This document shows positions 35,604 through 45,100 of a stretch of 64,000 nt of DNA, piece by piece. The stretch's first letter is position 1. Each line of letters begins with the position of its first letter. The stretch is from positions 186,001-250,000 of the forward strand of contig NZ_JAJEWI010000005.1 of the NCBI RefSeq assembly GCF_020687785.1. The letters are read 5' to 3'. The notes under the pieces were generated by a model. The model saw only the letters and a list, made by a program, of their open reading frames with translations, did not search any database and was not told where the DNA came from. This DNA is from Sphingopyxis yananensis (GTDB taxonomy: Bacteria > Pseudomonadota > Alphaproteobacteria > Sphingomonadales > Sphingomonadaceae). A program made the position numbers and the translations under genes.

Positions 35604-36302
35604 TTAGGCGGGGCGGGTGCTGATGGGGTGGTTGATAAAGTCGCGGCCTGTTTGTTCGGCTGGGGATGGGGCGGTGTAGGCTTGGGGGGTGTGGGGTTGG
35701 TTGGCGGCGGGGCTGTGCGCGGCGAGGCCCGATTGGGTGAGGGCGGCGGCGAGCATGTGCGGGTTTGGCGGGGCGGGGGTGCCGCGATCTTCGCCATCAT
35801 AAGCCGCATCGGCGGCGAGATTGGCCATGCGGTTGAGGATGAGGGCGGGGCCGTCGAAATGTTGCACGGCTTCGCGGTCTTCGCGCCATTTGCCAAAGCG
35901 GGCGGGGTCGCGGGTGCGCAGGATGAATTGGGTTAGGCGTTCGTCAAAGAGGCGCCGTTCGCCCACTTGCTGCCCGCGATAGAAAATGGGTTCGGCAACG
36001 CCGTGAATAGCGCGGGATAGGGCGGCATCGGCCAAGCGGCGCACGGCGAAATCAAGCGCGGCGTCCCATGCGAGGCGGAAGGCTTGGGCTTCGGGACGGC
36101 GGCGCAGATTATAGGCCGAGGTATGGGACAGGCCGACATGGGCGGCGGATTGTTGGACACAGCCGGTTTCGGCCAAAGATTCGAGGAAGGCGACTTGGCG
36201 TTCCGGCGTCCAGCCATCGTGGCGCGCGCGCAAGCGGACAGGGGTGAGCGCGGTAGCTTTGCCGTTCGCGCCCTTGGGTGAAGTTTTGATTTGTTTTGCC
36301 AT
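35604..36302 (-). CDS. Helix-turn-helix protein of terminase-small-subunit type
   Basis: A 232-aa protein. Residues 32-70 (WTPERQVAFLESLAETGCVQQSAAHVGLSHTSAYNLRRR) form a homeodomain-like helix-turn-helix as found in small terminase subunits and in a family of sphingomonad chromosomal proteins. The remainder (FRLAWDAALDFAVRRLADAAL, DERLTQFILRTRDPARFGKW) is helical with a Pro/Ala-rich tail. No other phage gene is near, so a terminase role is unlikely and DNA binding is all that can be claimed. It starts 41 bp after the reverse transcriptase on the same strand with no terminator between, so read-through is possible, but its GC-rich codon use differs from that gene. Confidence 0.72.
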   Translation of the reverse strand: MAKQIKTSPKGANGKATALTPVRLRARHDGWTPERQVAFLESLAETGCVQQSAAHVGLSHTSAYNLRRRPEAQAFRLAWDAALDFAVRRLADAALSRAIHGVAEPIFYRGQQVGERRLFDERLTQFILRTRDPARFGKWREDREAVQHFDGPALILNRMANLAADAAYDGEDRGTPAPPNPHMLAAALTQSGLAAHSPAANQPHTPQAYTAPSPAEQTGRDFINHPISTRPA

Positions 36303-36343
36303 GGATGATTATGAAGCATGGCGGGGGAATGTAGGAAAGAGTG

Positions 36344-37591
36344 TTAGCGCTTCTTACGAGAGTGCGACGTGTGTTTTTTTTGTGCTCGGTCGGGGTAGGT
36401 AATACCTAGGAATACGCGTTGCATCTTGTTTAATTCGTGAGTGTTGATGCCTAAAATCTGCTCAACCGTATTTGTTAATGCAATTGTACTTTGATCCTCG
36501 ATGTGTTGCACGAACCTATCCATGTTCTGCGCGCCAGCGTACGCAGAGATGTAGCCTTTCTTAAGGTTGTCCAATTTATTAATGATCTCTTTTAAAGGCG
36601 TCATGTTTGATTTTATCGATTTTATATCTGTAGAATTGAATATTTTTTTGCCTATTTTATCACTTAATTTGCTTGGAATGAATAATTCGTAAGAGCTTTT
36701 ATGAGGCCGAAGTTCCATTCCTAGAAATTCAATTTCTTTCGTTGGTGGGCATATCGATGTCTTGGAGTTTTTGTCACCTATCAAACCTATTGAGAGGCTG
36801 ATTTTTTCAAGTTCTTCACTGATGAAGCTGTCGAAGTCGCGACACTCTTTCTCGGTGTCAAAAAAGGCTATTATGTCGTCGACATAGCGTATGGCTTTGG
36901 TTCCGCGCTTCATGATTGCGCAGTCTAAATCCTTCAAGAGTATGGAGGCGAGTAAGGGGGAGAGGGGCATTCCTTGTCTGATGCCGATGCCGCGGTTAAT
37001 GCCGTTACTTGCGACGATGTTTTCCCAGTCGGGGCCGATGCCGCTGCTTATCTCGGTGTCGATGATTTGGGCGATAACGGGATATAGCGACGGTAGACGA
37101 ACCGTGCGCTTTATAGCGCCCTTAAGGTGCTCTCGCGGAACGTTGTCGAAGAATTTCACGATGTCGCACTTGTAGGCCCAGCCAGAGGCGGTCCGCATTT
37201 TTATAGCCATTTTTCGAGCGTCTTGAACTGTGCGATCTTCATTTGGGACGATGCCGTAACTGACGGCATTTAGAAGTCCGTTCTTTTTTACAGTTTCTAA
37301 AATCTCGTGTTGAACGGCGAATTGAATGAGTCGGTCAGAAATTGTCGGAACACAAATGATCCGATTGCCGCCTGACGGTTTTGGGACTGGAATCGCAAGC
37401 AGTCCTGACGGGCGGTAATTTGATAACGCTCGATTGCGAATCTCGCCTAGAGAATGAGGGAGATTGGCTTCGAATTGAGTGCCTGATATCCGGTCGATGC
37501 CGGAGCAGCTTTTTACGAGGTTGGTGCGGCGCTTCGCCCAGATGCTTCTGAGTTTGGATACTTCAAAGGCCCGATGTCGTGCGTTATTCAT
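36344..37591 (-). CDS. Stand-alone reverse transcriptase
   Basis: A 415-aa RNA-directed DNA polymerase. All finger/palm blocks are present: IPKP-type VPKPSGGNRIICVPT (69-83), metal-binding motif A DIVKFFDNV (143-151), RQGMPLSPLLAS (205-216), the catalytic RYVDDI (235-240), and FLGMEL (289-294). Residues 331-365 (LKEIINKLDNLKKGYISAYAG ... MDRF) look like the start of a group II-type thumb, but maturase, DNA-binding and endonuclease domains are missing. QGxxxSP rather than IGxxxSQ argues against a DGR enzyme. No retron msr/msd is recognised. Codons are much more AT-rich than neighbours (AAA, AAT, ATT, GAT common), a sign of transfer. The ribosome site is weak. A group-II-like or unknown-group (defence-type) RT is most likely. 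Confidence 0.93.
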   Translation of the reverse strand: MNNARHRAFEVSKLRSIWAKRRTNLVKSCSGIDRISGTQFEANLPHSLGEIRNRALSNYRPSGLLAIPVPKPSGGNRIICVPTISDRLIQFAVQHEILETVKKNGLLNAVSYGIVPNEDRTVQDARKMAIKMRTASGWAYKCDIVKFFDNVPREHLKGAIKRTVRLPSLYPVIAQIIDTEISSGIGPDWENIVASNGINRGIGIRQGMPLSPLLASILLKDLDCAIMKRGTKAIRYVDDIIAFFDTEKECRDFDSFISEELEKISLSIGLIGDKNSKTSICPPTKEIEFLGMELRPHKSSYELFIPSKLSDKIGKKIFNSTDIKSIKSNMTPLKEIINKLDNLKKGYISAYAGAQNMDRFVQHIEDQSTIALTNTVEQILGINTHELNKMQRVFLGITYPDRAQKKHTSHSRKKR

Positions 37592-37615
37592 TTGTGCTCG
37601 CCAACTTAACCTGAA

Positions 37616-37957
37616 TTATCCCAAGCTGGCGGAGCTTAGTGCGGAACGATCATTATCCGTTTCCGGATAGTCGTAATTAGCCAAGTGGCCGAGGCCCTGA
37701 CTCAGCGCGACGTAGCCGCGTTGGGCAGAGTTCTCAATGACTCCTAGCGCGAAATTTGCGCAAATTGTCCCACCTAACAATAGCACGATTGCGGCTACAA
37801 ATGCAAGAGCCGAGTGAAAATAATCACTTGCGATTCCTTTTGCGCCGGTTTCGTGTGGCTGCGCGGCGAAAACCGCCGAGCTTTCAGGCCGCCTCGGAGC
37901 TGGCCCCTCACAAATAAAATCCCCTGCCTCGCGGGTTTCTTGGATAACACAAGGCAT
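37616..37957 (-). CDS. Small single-span membrane protein ORF upstream of the RT
   Basis: A 113-aa ORF. The ATG at 37957 is preceded by GAAGGGAAG at about seven bases, and the stop lies 24 bp before the RT start, which looks like operon spacing. Residues 48-72 (SALAFVAAIVLLLGGTICANFALGV) form one strong hydrophobic helix; the first 45 residues are polar with three cysteines in the first 16 residues (two well spaced). Residues 78-105 are encoded exactly by one copy of the 84-bp repeat (28 codons). No family is recognised. If translated, it could be the membrane effector of an RT-based system; it may also be a chance ORF over a structured RNA. Confidence 0.5.
   Translation of the reverse strand: MPCVIQETREAGDFICEGPAPRRPESSAVFAAQPHETGAKGIASDYFHSALAFVAAIVLLLGGTICANFALGVIENSAQRGYVALSQGLGHLANYDYPETDNDRSALSSASLG
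37643..37726. repeat. 84-bp direct repeat, RT-proximal copy
   Basis: This 84-bp stretch, from GGAACGATCATTATCC to GTAGCCGCGTTGGGC, is identical base for base to 37979-38062. Translated on the minus strand it gives 28 codons at the C-terminal end of the small membrane ORF. It contains a 6-bp hairpin with a TTTC (GAAA on the RNA strand) loop. Confidence 0.97.
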
Positions 37958-37978
37958 TTCACACTTCCCTTCATCATT

Positions 37979-38062
37979 GGAACGATCATTATCCGTTTCC
38001 GGATAGTCGTAATTAGCCAAGTGGCCGAGGCCCTGACTCAGCGCGACGTAGCCGCGTTGGGC
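37979..38062. repeat. 84-bp direct repeat, distal copy
   Basis: Perfect copy of 37643-37726, in the same orientation and the same reading frame, 336 bp away start to start. It lies 21 bp upstream of the small membrane ORF's start. Beyond its right end the two copies show a further loosely matching ~10 bases (AGAGTTCTCA versus AGTGATTTCA), so the original repeat may have been slightly longer. Confidence 0.97.
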
Positions 38063-38126
38063 CAGTGATTTCAGGAGGCGGAGGCTTTACTGAAGGGGAA
38101 CCCCTTGGTGTCTTCTGCCGTAAATA

Positions 38127-38155
38127 TATATCGGTCTGAGGGTACTTTTTTTCAA
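38127..38155 (-). promoter_or_regulatory. Candidate promoter of the RT locus
   Basis: On the minus strand TTGAAA (38155-38150) and GATATA (38132-38127) are separated by 17 bases in a locally AT-rich stretch. Transcription from here would cover both 84-bp repeats, the membrane ORF and the RT. A separate IR, TATTAC-AATAC-GTAATA, lies upstream at 38221-38237. Confidence 0.4.
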
Positions 38156-38275
38156 GTATAGTGCTGCGTAATTTTCCTTAGATTTGGATAATTTCAGCTT
38201 GGATCGTTTTACGTTTCCTATATTACAATACGTAATAATCTATTTACATGGCATTATAGGTCGTTCTTGAGGATT

Positions 38276-38971
38276 TTACTCCTCATCATCCCCTTCACGG
38301 AAGTTGCTGCGGATCAGAATTTCTGTCGCTCCGTCGTGGGTCAGGCGTTCGATCAAGTCTAGGAGGGCTTCGGCGGGGGCGGTGCCTAGGTCTAGGGTGA
38401 GGGTGGAGAGGCGCGGGGGGGTGTCGTCTTCGTCCCATTCTTCGGCGGCGTAGAGGTCGGTGGAGCGGCCTGTGGCGGTTTCGGGGTCGGCTTCGCTTTC
38501 GGGGCTGCTTTGCTGGATTTGGGTGGCGGAGTGGATGGCGAAGGCGAAGGGCTCGCCATTGTCATAGGCGCGATCTTGAGGGTCCATCCATTCTTCGAGA
38601 TAGTCGGCGATGAGGCTTTCGTCGCTGAGGGCGTGGTCGAAGGTGATTTGCGCGGCGCACCATGTGAAGGGGTGGACTTCCACCCTGACTGTGCCGAGGT
38701 TGAAGGCATAGGCGCGGGCGTGGGGGTCGTCTTCTTCGCTGGGGGGGTCTTGCCATAGTTCGACGGCGCGGGTGTTGTCGTCTTCGTCTTCGCCCATCAG
38801 GTCGGCGCGGAAGTGGCGGTAGGGGAAGGGGATGCTGTCGTCGCTGAGGGGGATGAGGAATTCGCTGACGACATCGGGGTTTTCCGATTTGGCGCGGGTG
38901 ACGGCATCGGCGAAATATTCGGTGTAGCGGGCGTGGGCGCTGTCGATCAGCGAGATGAGCGAGATGGTCAT
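38276..38971 (-). CDS. Acidic protein of unknown function
   Basis: A 231-aa strongly acidic cytoplasmic protein (many Asp/Glu, for example GEDEDDN, PPSEEDD, EEWDEDDTPP). The middle (ARAYAFNLGTVRVEVHPFTWCAAQITFDHALSDESLIADYLEEWMDPQDR) looks like an ordered alpha/beta core and the C-terminus (ALLDLIERLTHDGATEILIRSNF) like a helix and strand. I do not recognise the family. The start at 38971 has TAAGG upstream; an in-frame TTG further out is less likely. Its 3' end marks the right edge of the AT-rich RT region. Confidence 0.72.
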   Translation of the reverse strand: MTISLISLIDSAHARYTEYFADAVTRAKSENPDVVSEFLIPLSDDSIPFPYRHFRADLMGEDEDDNTRAVELWQDPPSEEDDPHARAYAFNLGTVRVEVHPFTWCAAQITFDHALSDESLIADYLEEWMDPQDRAYDNGEPFAFAIHSATQIQQSSPESEADPETATGRSTDLYAAEEWDEDDTPPRLSTLTLDLGTAPAEALLDLIERLTHDGATEILIRSNFREGDDEE

Positions 38972-39139
38972 GCGCGCCTTATGGCGCAAAGGCGCGGTGG
39001 TGAGAAGGGTATGTGCTGCCCTGTATGGGCGGGGATGGTGGGCTGATCTGGCGAGGGGTCGCTGGATCAGCCCGCACCGCAGGCGCGGAAAAAAGAAGGG
39101 GTTGCCTGCGGTGAACTGATTTGGGGTTAGGGATGAGGG

Positions 39140-41190
<2,051 letters not shown>

Positions 41191-41304
41191 TGGGCTATAG
41201 GTCCAAGAGATGGGGCTTGTCTAGGGCCTGACCCAGAACAGCGGCTTGCGGGGCGGGGCATTTGCTTTCATGGACAAGGCGGTAAGCATAAGCGCAGCGG
41301 TAGA

Positions 41305-41604
41305 ATGAGAGTGGTCGATATGACGAAAGCATGGCGGTTGGCTGGATATGCGCTGATGGTGGTGACGGTGGTAATCGCCTTGGGGGCCAAACAAGGGTGG
41401 ATGAGCGATTTTGGCCGCGTTCCGGCAGCGGCGGTGGCCATTATGACTGGCGCGTTCGGGATTGTGCTGGTGTTCACAGATATGATGGTGCGCGCGCTAT
41501 ATACGCAGACGGCGAAAATGGCTCAGGCCCAGTTGGATGTGGAACATATGCACGCGGAGCGGCCGGAAGCGGAACAAAATGCGGACGGGCGACCGGAGGC
41601 GTAG
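41305..41604 (+). CDS. Small two-helix membrane protein
   Basis: A 99-aa protein with two hydrophobic helices (about residues 10-26 and 37-58) and a charged C-terminal tail rich in Gln/Glu/Arg (MAQAQLDVEHMHAERPEAEQ). The start is uncertain: ATG at 41305 or 41320; neither has a strong ribosome site. Function unknown. It precedes a secreted protein gene by 17 bp and is probably cotranscribed with it. Confidence 0.65.
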   Translation: MRVVDMTKAWRLAGYALMVVTVVIALGAKQGWMSDFGRVPAAAVAIMTGAFGIVLVFTDMMVRALYTQTAKMAQAQLDVEHMHAERPEAEQNADGRPEA

Positions 41605-41621
41605 AGGAGGTGGGAGTAGAA

Positions 41622-42203
41622 ATGGGCAGGGTGATCCGCAAAGCAGGCGTGTTGGGCGCGTTGATGGTGGCGGGACTGGCCGCGTGGACGGTGCCGCTGG
41701 CGGTTCAGGCGCAGGAAAAGGGCGGCGGGGATGGCGCTGGGGCGTTTTTGGAAGATGCCGCCGCGGCGTGCCGCCATGGTGATTTTTCCACCTTTTTGTT
41801 TAGCTTTTCTGCCGATGATGTCGTGCAGCAACGCTATAGCGCGGCGGTGATTTCCTTTGCGTCCATTGATGACCGGACGCCGCGTCCCGTGCGGTTGGAG
41901 CGATATTTGGACCTGGCATCTTTTCCGCTGCGGCCCATGGATACGCAATTTTATACGCGGCCATCGGTTGATACGATGCGCGGACATTTTGGCACCCACA
42001 AAGATTTGGTGCCGGTGGATTTTACGGTGGATGAGAGCGTGCCCAGCCGCCGCACGGTGAATTGGGTGTGGGGGCGCTTTGTCGATACGCCGGAGGAGGA
42101 TGAAGGCATGGGTTATGCGTTTGAGAAAATCAGCGCTGGGGGGACGTTGATTTTTCGCGCCAAAGACGGTTGTTGGCAACTGGAAGGTGATATCAGGCAT
42201 TGA
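41622..42203 (+). CDS. Secreted protein of unknown function
   Basis: A 193-aa protein with a signal peptide (about residues 1-30, cleavage near VQAQ). GGAGGTGGGAG immediately upstream fixes the start at 41622. The mature part has FLEDAAAACRHGDFSTFLFSFSADDVVQQRYSA and ends in LIFRAKDGCWQLEGDIRH, with two cysteines. The pattern of a helix bundle followed by strands with a final WQL resembles NTF2-like periplasmic proteins, but I do not assign a family. It lies 70 bp before dxs. Confidence 0.72.
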   Translation: MGRVIRKAGVLGALMVAGLAAWTVPLAVQAQEKGGGDGAGAFLEDAAAACRHGDFSTFLFSFSADDVVQQRYSAAVISFASIDDRTPRPVRLERYLDLASFPLRPMDTQFYTRPSVDTMRGHFGTHKDLVPVDFTVDESVPSRRTVNWVWGRFVDTPEEDEGMGYAFEKISAGGTLIFRAKDGCWQLEGDIRH

Positions 42204-42272
42204 GTGTGAAAGGGCAGAAAGCGACCACGGTTTCTGTTCGACTTATTGAATGCTTGGGATTAAGACCGCCGC

Positions 42273-44192
42273 ATGACTGAACGCCCGCATACGCCGCTGC
42301 TGGACACGGTGGATGTCCCTGCTGACCTCCGCAAATTGAAACCCGAACAGCTTCGCCAATTGGCCGATGAACTGCGCGCCGAAATGATTTCGGCGGTGGG
42401 AACCACGGGCGGCCATTTGGGATCTGGTTTGGGTGTGGTCGAATTGACCACCGCGATTCATTATGTTTTCAACACCCCCGACGATAAATTGGTGTGGGAC
42501 GTTGGGCATCAATGCTATCCGCACAAAATCCTGACCGGACGGCGGGACCGTATTCGCACCCTGCGCCAAGGCGGCGGTTTGAGCGGTTTTACCAAGCGGT
42601 CTGAGAGCGAATATGACCCCTTTGGCGCAGCCCACAGCAGCACCTCGATTAGCGCGGCGTTGGGCTTTGCCGTGGCGAATAAATTGCAGGGCAAAAACGG
42701 GCGCGGCATTGCGGTGATTGGCGATGGCAGCATGTCGGCGGGCATGGCCTATGAAGCCATGAACAATGCCAAGGCTGCCGGAAATCGTTTGATCGTCATT
42801 TTGAACGACAATGATATGTCGATTGCGCCGCCGGTGGGCGGATTATCGGCTTATTTGGCGCGGCTGGTGTCGTCACGGCCCTTTATTGGACTGCGCGAAG
42901 CCGCCAAGAAATTTGCCAAGCGCCTGCCCGAACCGCTGCAAGTGGCGGCGCGCAAGACCGATGAATATGCGCGCGGCATGGCGATGGGCGGCACATTGTT
43001 CGAGGAATTGGGCTTTTATTATATCGGCCCGATTGATGGTCATAATTTGGACCATCTGATTCCGGTGTTGGAAAATGTGCGCGACAGCGACCATGGACCG
43101 GTGTTGATTCATGCCGTAACGCGCAAGGGCAAGGGCTATGCCCCCGCCGAGGCGGCAGCCGACAAATATCATGGTGTGCAAAAATTCGACGTGGTGACGG
43201 GCGAGCAGCAGAAATCGCCGCCGGGACCACCCGCTTATCAGAATGTTTTTGGGGATACGCTGGCGAAATTGGCCGATAGCGACCCGCGCATTGTGGCGAT
43301 TACCGCCGCCATGCCGTCGGGAACAGGCGTCGACCGTTTTGCCAAGGCGCACCCAGACCGGACATTTGACGTTGGCATTGCCGAGCAACATGCCGTGACC
43401 TTTGCCGCTGGATTGGCCGCCGAAGGGCTGCGGCCCTTTGCCGCTATTTATTCGACATTTTTGCAGCGCGCTTATGACCAAGTGGTGCATGATGTGGCGA
43501 TTCAGAATCTGCCCGTGCGCTTTGCGATTGACCGTGCCGGTTTGGTCGGCGCGGATGGGTCGACCCATGCGGGGACATTTGACATCACCTATTTGGCGAC
43601 TTTGCCCAATATGGTGGTGATGGCCGCCGCTGACGAGGCAGAATTGGTGCATATGACCTATACCGCCGCGCAATATGATGATGGGCCGATTGCCTTTCGC
43701 TATCCGCGCGGTGGCGGCATTGGCTTGGAATTGCCGGATGTGCCGATCAAGCTGGAAATCGGCAAAGGCCGCACGGTGAAGCAGGGCAAGACCGTGGCGA
43801 TCTTGTCGCTGGGCACGCGCTTGGCGGAGGCACTGAAGGCGGCAGAGGATTTGGAAGCGCGCGGCCTGTCGACGACGGTGATCGATTTGCGCTTTGCCAA
43901 GCCGCTGGATGAAGATTTGATCCGCAAAGCCTTGGCCAATCACGAAGTCTGTGTGACCGTCGAGGAAGGCGCGATTGGCGGCATGGGGGCGCATGTGCTG
44001 ACCATGGCCAGCGATTTGGGCTTGATTGATGCGGGATTGAAGCTGCGCACCATGCGCTTGCCCGACCTGTTTCAAGACCATGATAGCCCGCAGGCGCAAT
44101 ATGATGCGGCCCGCCTGAATGCGCCGCATATTGTTGAGACGGTGCTGACCGCGCTGCGTCACAATAGCGCGGGGGTGGCGGATTCGGCCTAG
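42273..44192 (+). CDS. dxs: 1-deoxy-D-xylulose-5-phosphate synthase
   Basis: A 639-aa thiamine-diphosphate enzyme that condenses pyruvate and glyceraldehyde-3-phosphate, the first step of the MEP isoprenoid pathway. Markers: [30 protein letters not shown], the TPP-binding [17 protein letters not shown] with [15 protein letters not shown], the transketolase-type central domain ([17 protein letters not shown]) and the C-terminal domain ([14 protein letters not shown]). Length is standard. It needs TPP, whose pathway gene thiC lies just upstream on the other strand. Confidence 0.97.
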   Translation: MTERPHTPLLDTVDVPADLRKLKPEQLRQLADELRAEMISAVGTTGGHLGSGLGVVELTTAIHYVFNTPDDKLVWDVGHQCYPHKILTGRRDRIRTLRQGGGLSGFTKRSESEYDPFGAAHSSTSISAALGFAVANKLQGKNGRGIAVIGDGSMSAGMAYEAMNNAKAAGNRLIVILNDNDMSIAPPVGGLSAYLARLVSSRPFIGLREAAKKFAKRLPEPLQVAARKTDEYARGMAMGGTLFEELGFYYIGPIDGHNLDHLIPVLENVRDSDHGPVLIHAVTRKGKGYAPAEAAADKYHGVQKFDVVTGEQQKSPPGPPAYQNVFGDTLAKLADSDPRIVAITAAMPSGTGVDRFAKAHPDRTFDVGIAEQHAVTFAAGLAAEGLRPFAAIYSTFLQRAYDQVVHDVAIQNLPVRFAIDRAGLVGADGSTHAGTFDITYLATLPNMVVMAAADEAELVHMTYTAAQYDDGPIAFRYPRGGGIGLELPDVPIKLEIGKGRTVKQGKTVAILSLGTRLAEALKAAEDLEARGLSTTVIDLRFAKPLDEDLIRKALANHEVCVTVEEGAIGGMGAHVLTMASDLGLIDAGLKLRTMRLPDLFQDHDSPQAQYDAARLNAPHIVETVLTALRHNSAGVADSA

Positions 44193-44302
44193 GGCGTCTG
44201 CACGATTTGGCAAATCAAAGCTTGGCAATTGGGCTGACGCGCGTCAGCCTAGGAAAAATGGTCGCAAAAAAGACGCGCAAAGCGGAATGAGAGAGAGGCG
44301 TG

Positions 44303-44488
44303 ATGAACGGTTATGTCGAGTTTAAGACGATCGACGGGGAATATGTGGCGATTAACGCGGACCGCGTAAATTATGTGCGCCGCTATCGCGGCGGCGAAGA
44401 TGCCAGCGCCGTGAATTTTGAAAAAGGCCATTATGTGGTGGTGCAGGGCAATTTGGCCGAAGTTACCGACGCATTGTCAAATGCTTGA
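44303..44488 (+). CDS. Small protein of unknown function
   Basis: A 61-aa protein with predicted short strands (YVEFKTIDGEYVAINADRVNYVRRY, HYVVVQGNLAEVTDAL). GAGAGAGG precedes an overlapping GTG (44300) and ATG (44303); the ATG is preferred. Similar short beta-rich proteins occur in alphaproteobacteria; no function can be given. A long bidirectional terminator follows about 90 bp later. Confidence 0.65.
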   Translation: MNGYVEFKTIDGEYVAINADRVNYVRRYRGGEDASAVNFEKGHYVVVQGNLAEVTDALSNA

Positions 44489-44580
44489 GGTCCAACGCCT
44501 GAGGGCCTAATTCCTGACGCCTGAGTGTCCCGTGCTGGAGCAAGGGGGCGGACGGATTGGATGATGGAATAGCCATGTAG

Positions 44581-44620
44581 CAACAAAAAGGCCCGCCGGT
44601 GATGGCGGGCCTTTTTGTTG
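44581..44620. terminator. Long bidirectional terminator
   Basis: CAACAAAAAGGCCCGCC and GGCGGGCCTTTTTGTTG form a perfect 17-bp stem with a GGTGAT loop. Its build (CAACAAAAA outer arm plus GC core) is like the terminator at 12811-12856. It closes the small plus-strand gene and the minus-strand lspA operon. Confidence 0.93.
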
Positions 44621-44644
44621 GAAAAGTGAAATCAGGCGGTCTGA

Positions 44645-45064
44645 TTAGGCGCCTGGAATAGCGGTGCGGGCTTCGCGGCCATCGCCTTGGGGGGCGGCCA
44701 ATATGTCGCGCACCGTGCGGCCCTTGTCGACCACTTGTGTGCTGGGGCTGCCGACATTGCTGCGGATGCCGGGGTCGGCGCGCTCGCCGTCGGCGCTGCC
44801 GATGATGGCATTTTCCGTTGCGCTGCGCGGGGCGGCGCCGCCGAACAGGGTGCGCAATGTTTGTTCCGCCGTGCTTTCGCCAGCAGGGCGGGCGGCACCG
44901 AGGGCGGGCGGGGTCAGCGCATATTCGGGCGGCACGATCAGCGGGGCTTGACGCGACACGGCGAATTCGTCGGGACGGTCGCGGTTGAACAAATTGTTCG
45001 ATCCGCAAGCGGACAGACTGAGGGCCAATAAAGAGGCGGAGAGAATGGCTGTGTTACGCTTCAC
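44645..45064 (-). CDS. DUF3035 lipoprotein
   Basis: A 139-aa lipoprotein with signal peptide and lipobox (LALSLSAC). RPDEFAVSRQAPLIVPPEYALTPPALG is the DUF3035 signature; the rest is low-complexity and probably disordered. A GTG at 45064 with CAGGAG seven bases upstream gives a textbook lipoprotein signal (MKRNTAILSASLL); the ATG at 45088 has no ribosome site and would add eight residues. It follows lspA, whose product matures lipoproteins, and is the last gene of the operon. Confidence 0.85.
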   Translation of the reverse strand: MKRNTAILSASLLALSLSACGSNNLFNRDRPDEFAVSRQAPLIVPPEYALTPPALGAARPAGESTAEQTLRTLFGGAAPRSATENAIIGSADGERADPGIRSNVGSPSTQVVDKGRTVRDILAAPQGDGREARTAIPGA

Positions 45065-45100
45065 GGGAAAACTCCTGATACGCCCCATTGAGAAATTTGG

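Larger units (their letters stand above)
37592..38126 (-). ncRNA. Candidate structured leader RNA of the reverse transcriptase locus
   Basis: A ~535-nt leader lies between a candidate promoter and the RT start. On the RNA strand each 84-nt repeat contains TATCCG-GAAA-CGGATA (6-bp stem, GNRA loop), CGCGGC-TAC-GTCGCG (one G-U pair), and a 7-bp stem AGTCAGG / CTTGGCT with wobbles. AAGCT-N5-AGCTT (37623-37637), CCGAG/CTCGG (37876-37896) and AAGGGG/CCCCTT (38093-38106) are further inverted repeats. RTs of defence families act on a non-coding RNA encoded just upstream, so this region is the natural candidate template. It competes with the view that 37616-37957 is protein-coding; both could be true. 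Confidence 0.35.

Noticed and set aside
35604-36302. Prophage remnant on the basis of a terminase-like HTH protein
   Set aside because: No large terminase, capsid, integrase or attachment site is nearby; similar HTH proteins appear as ordinary chromosomal genes.
36344-37591. RT as the ORF of a group II intron
   Set aside because: The thumb-like segment resembles group II RTs, but no maturase/endonuclease domains are present, no domain V-like hairpin is seen after the stop, and another gene begins 41 bp downstream.
37680-37710. tRNA-like sequence (AGTGGCCGAGGC, like a D-arm) in the repeat
   Set aside because: No T-arm, anticodon arm or acceptor stem could be placed around it.
37643-38062. 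The 84-bp repeats as a minimal CRISPR array
   Set aside because: The repeats are far longer than CRISPR repeats, the single 252-bp spacing is far too long for a spacer, and no cas gene is in the window.
37592-38126. Leader as a retron msr-msd
   Set aside because: I found no pair of outer inverted repeats with a branching G and no long msd hairpin. The direct repeats are not a retron feature. A covariance search could still change this.
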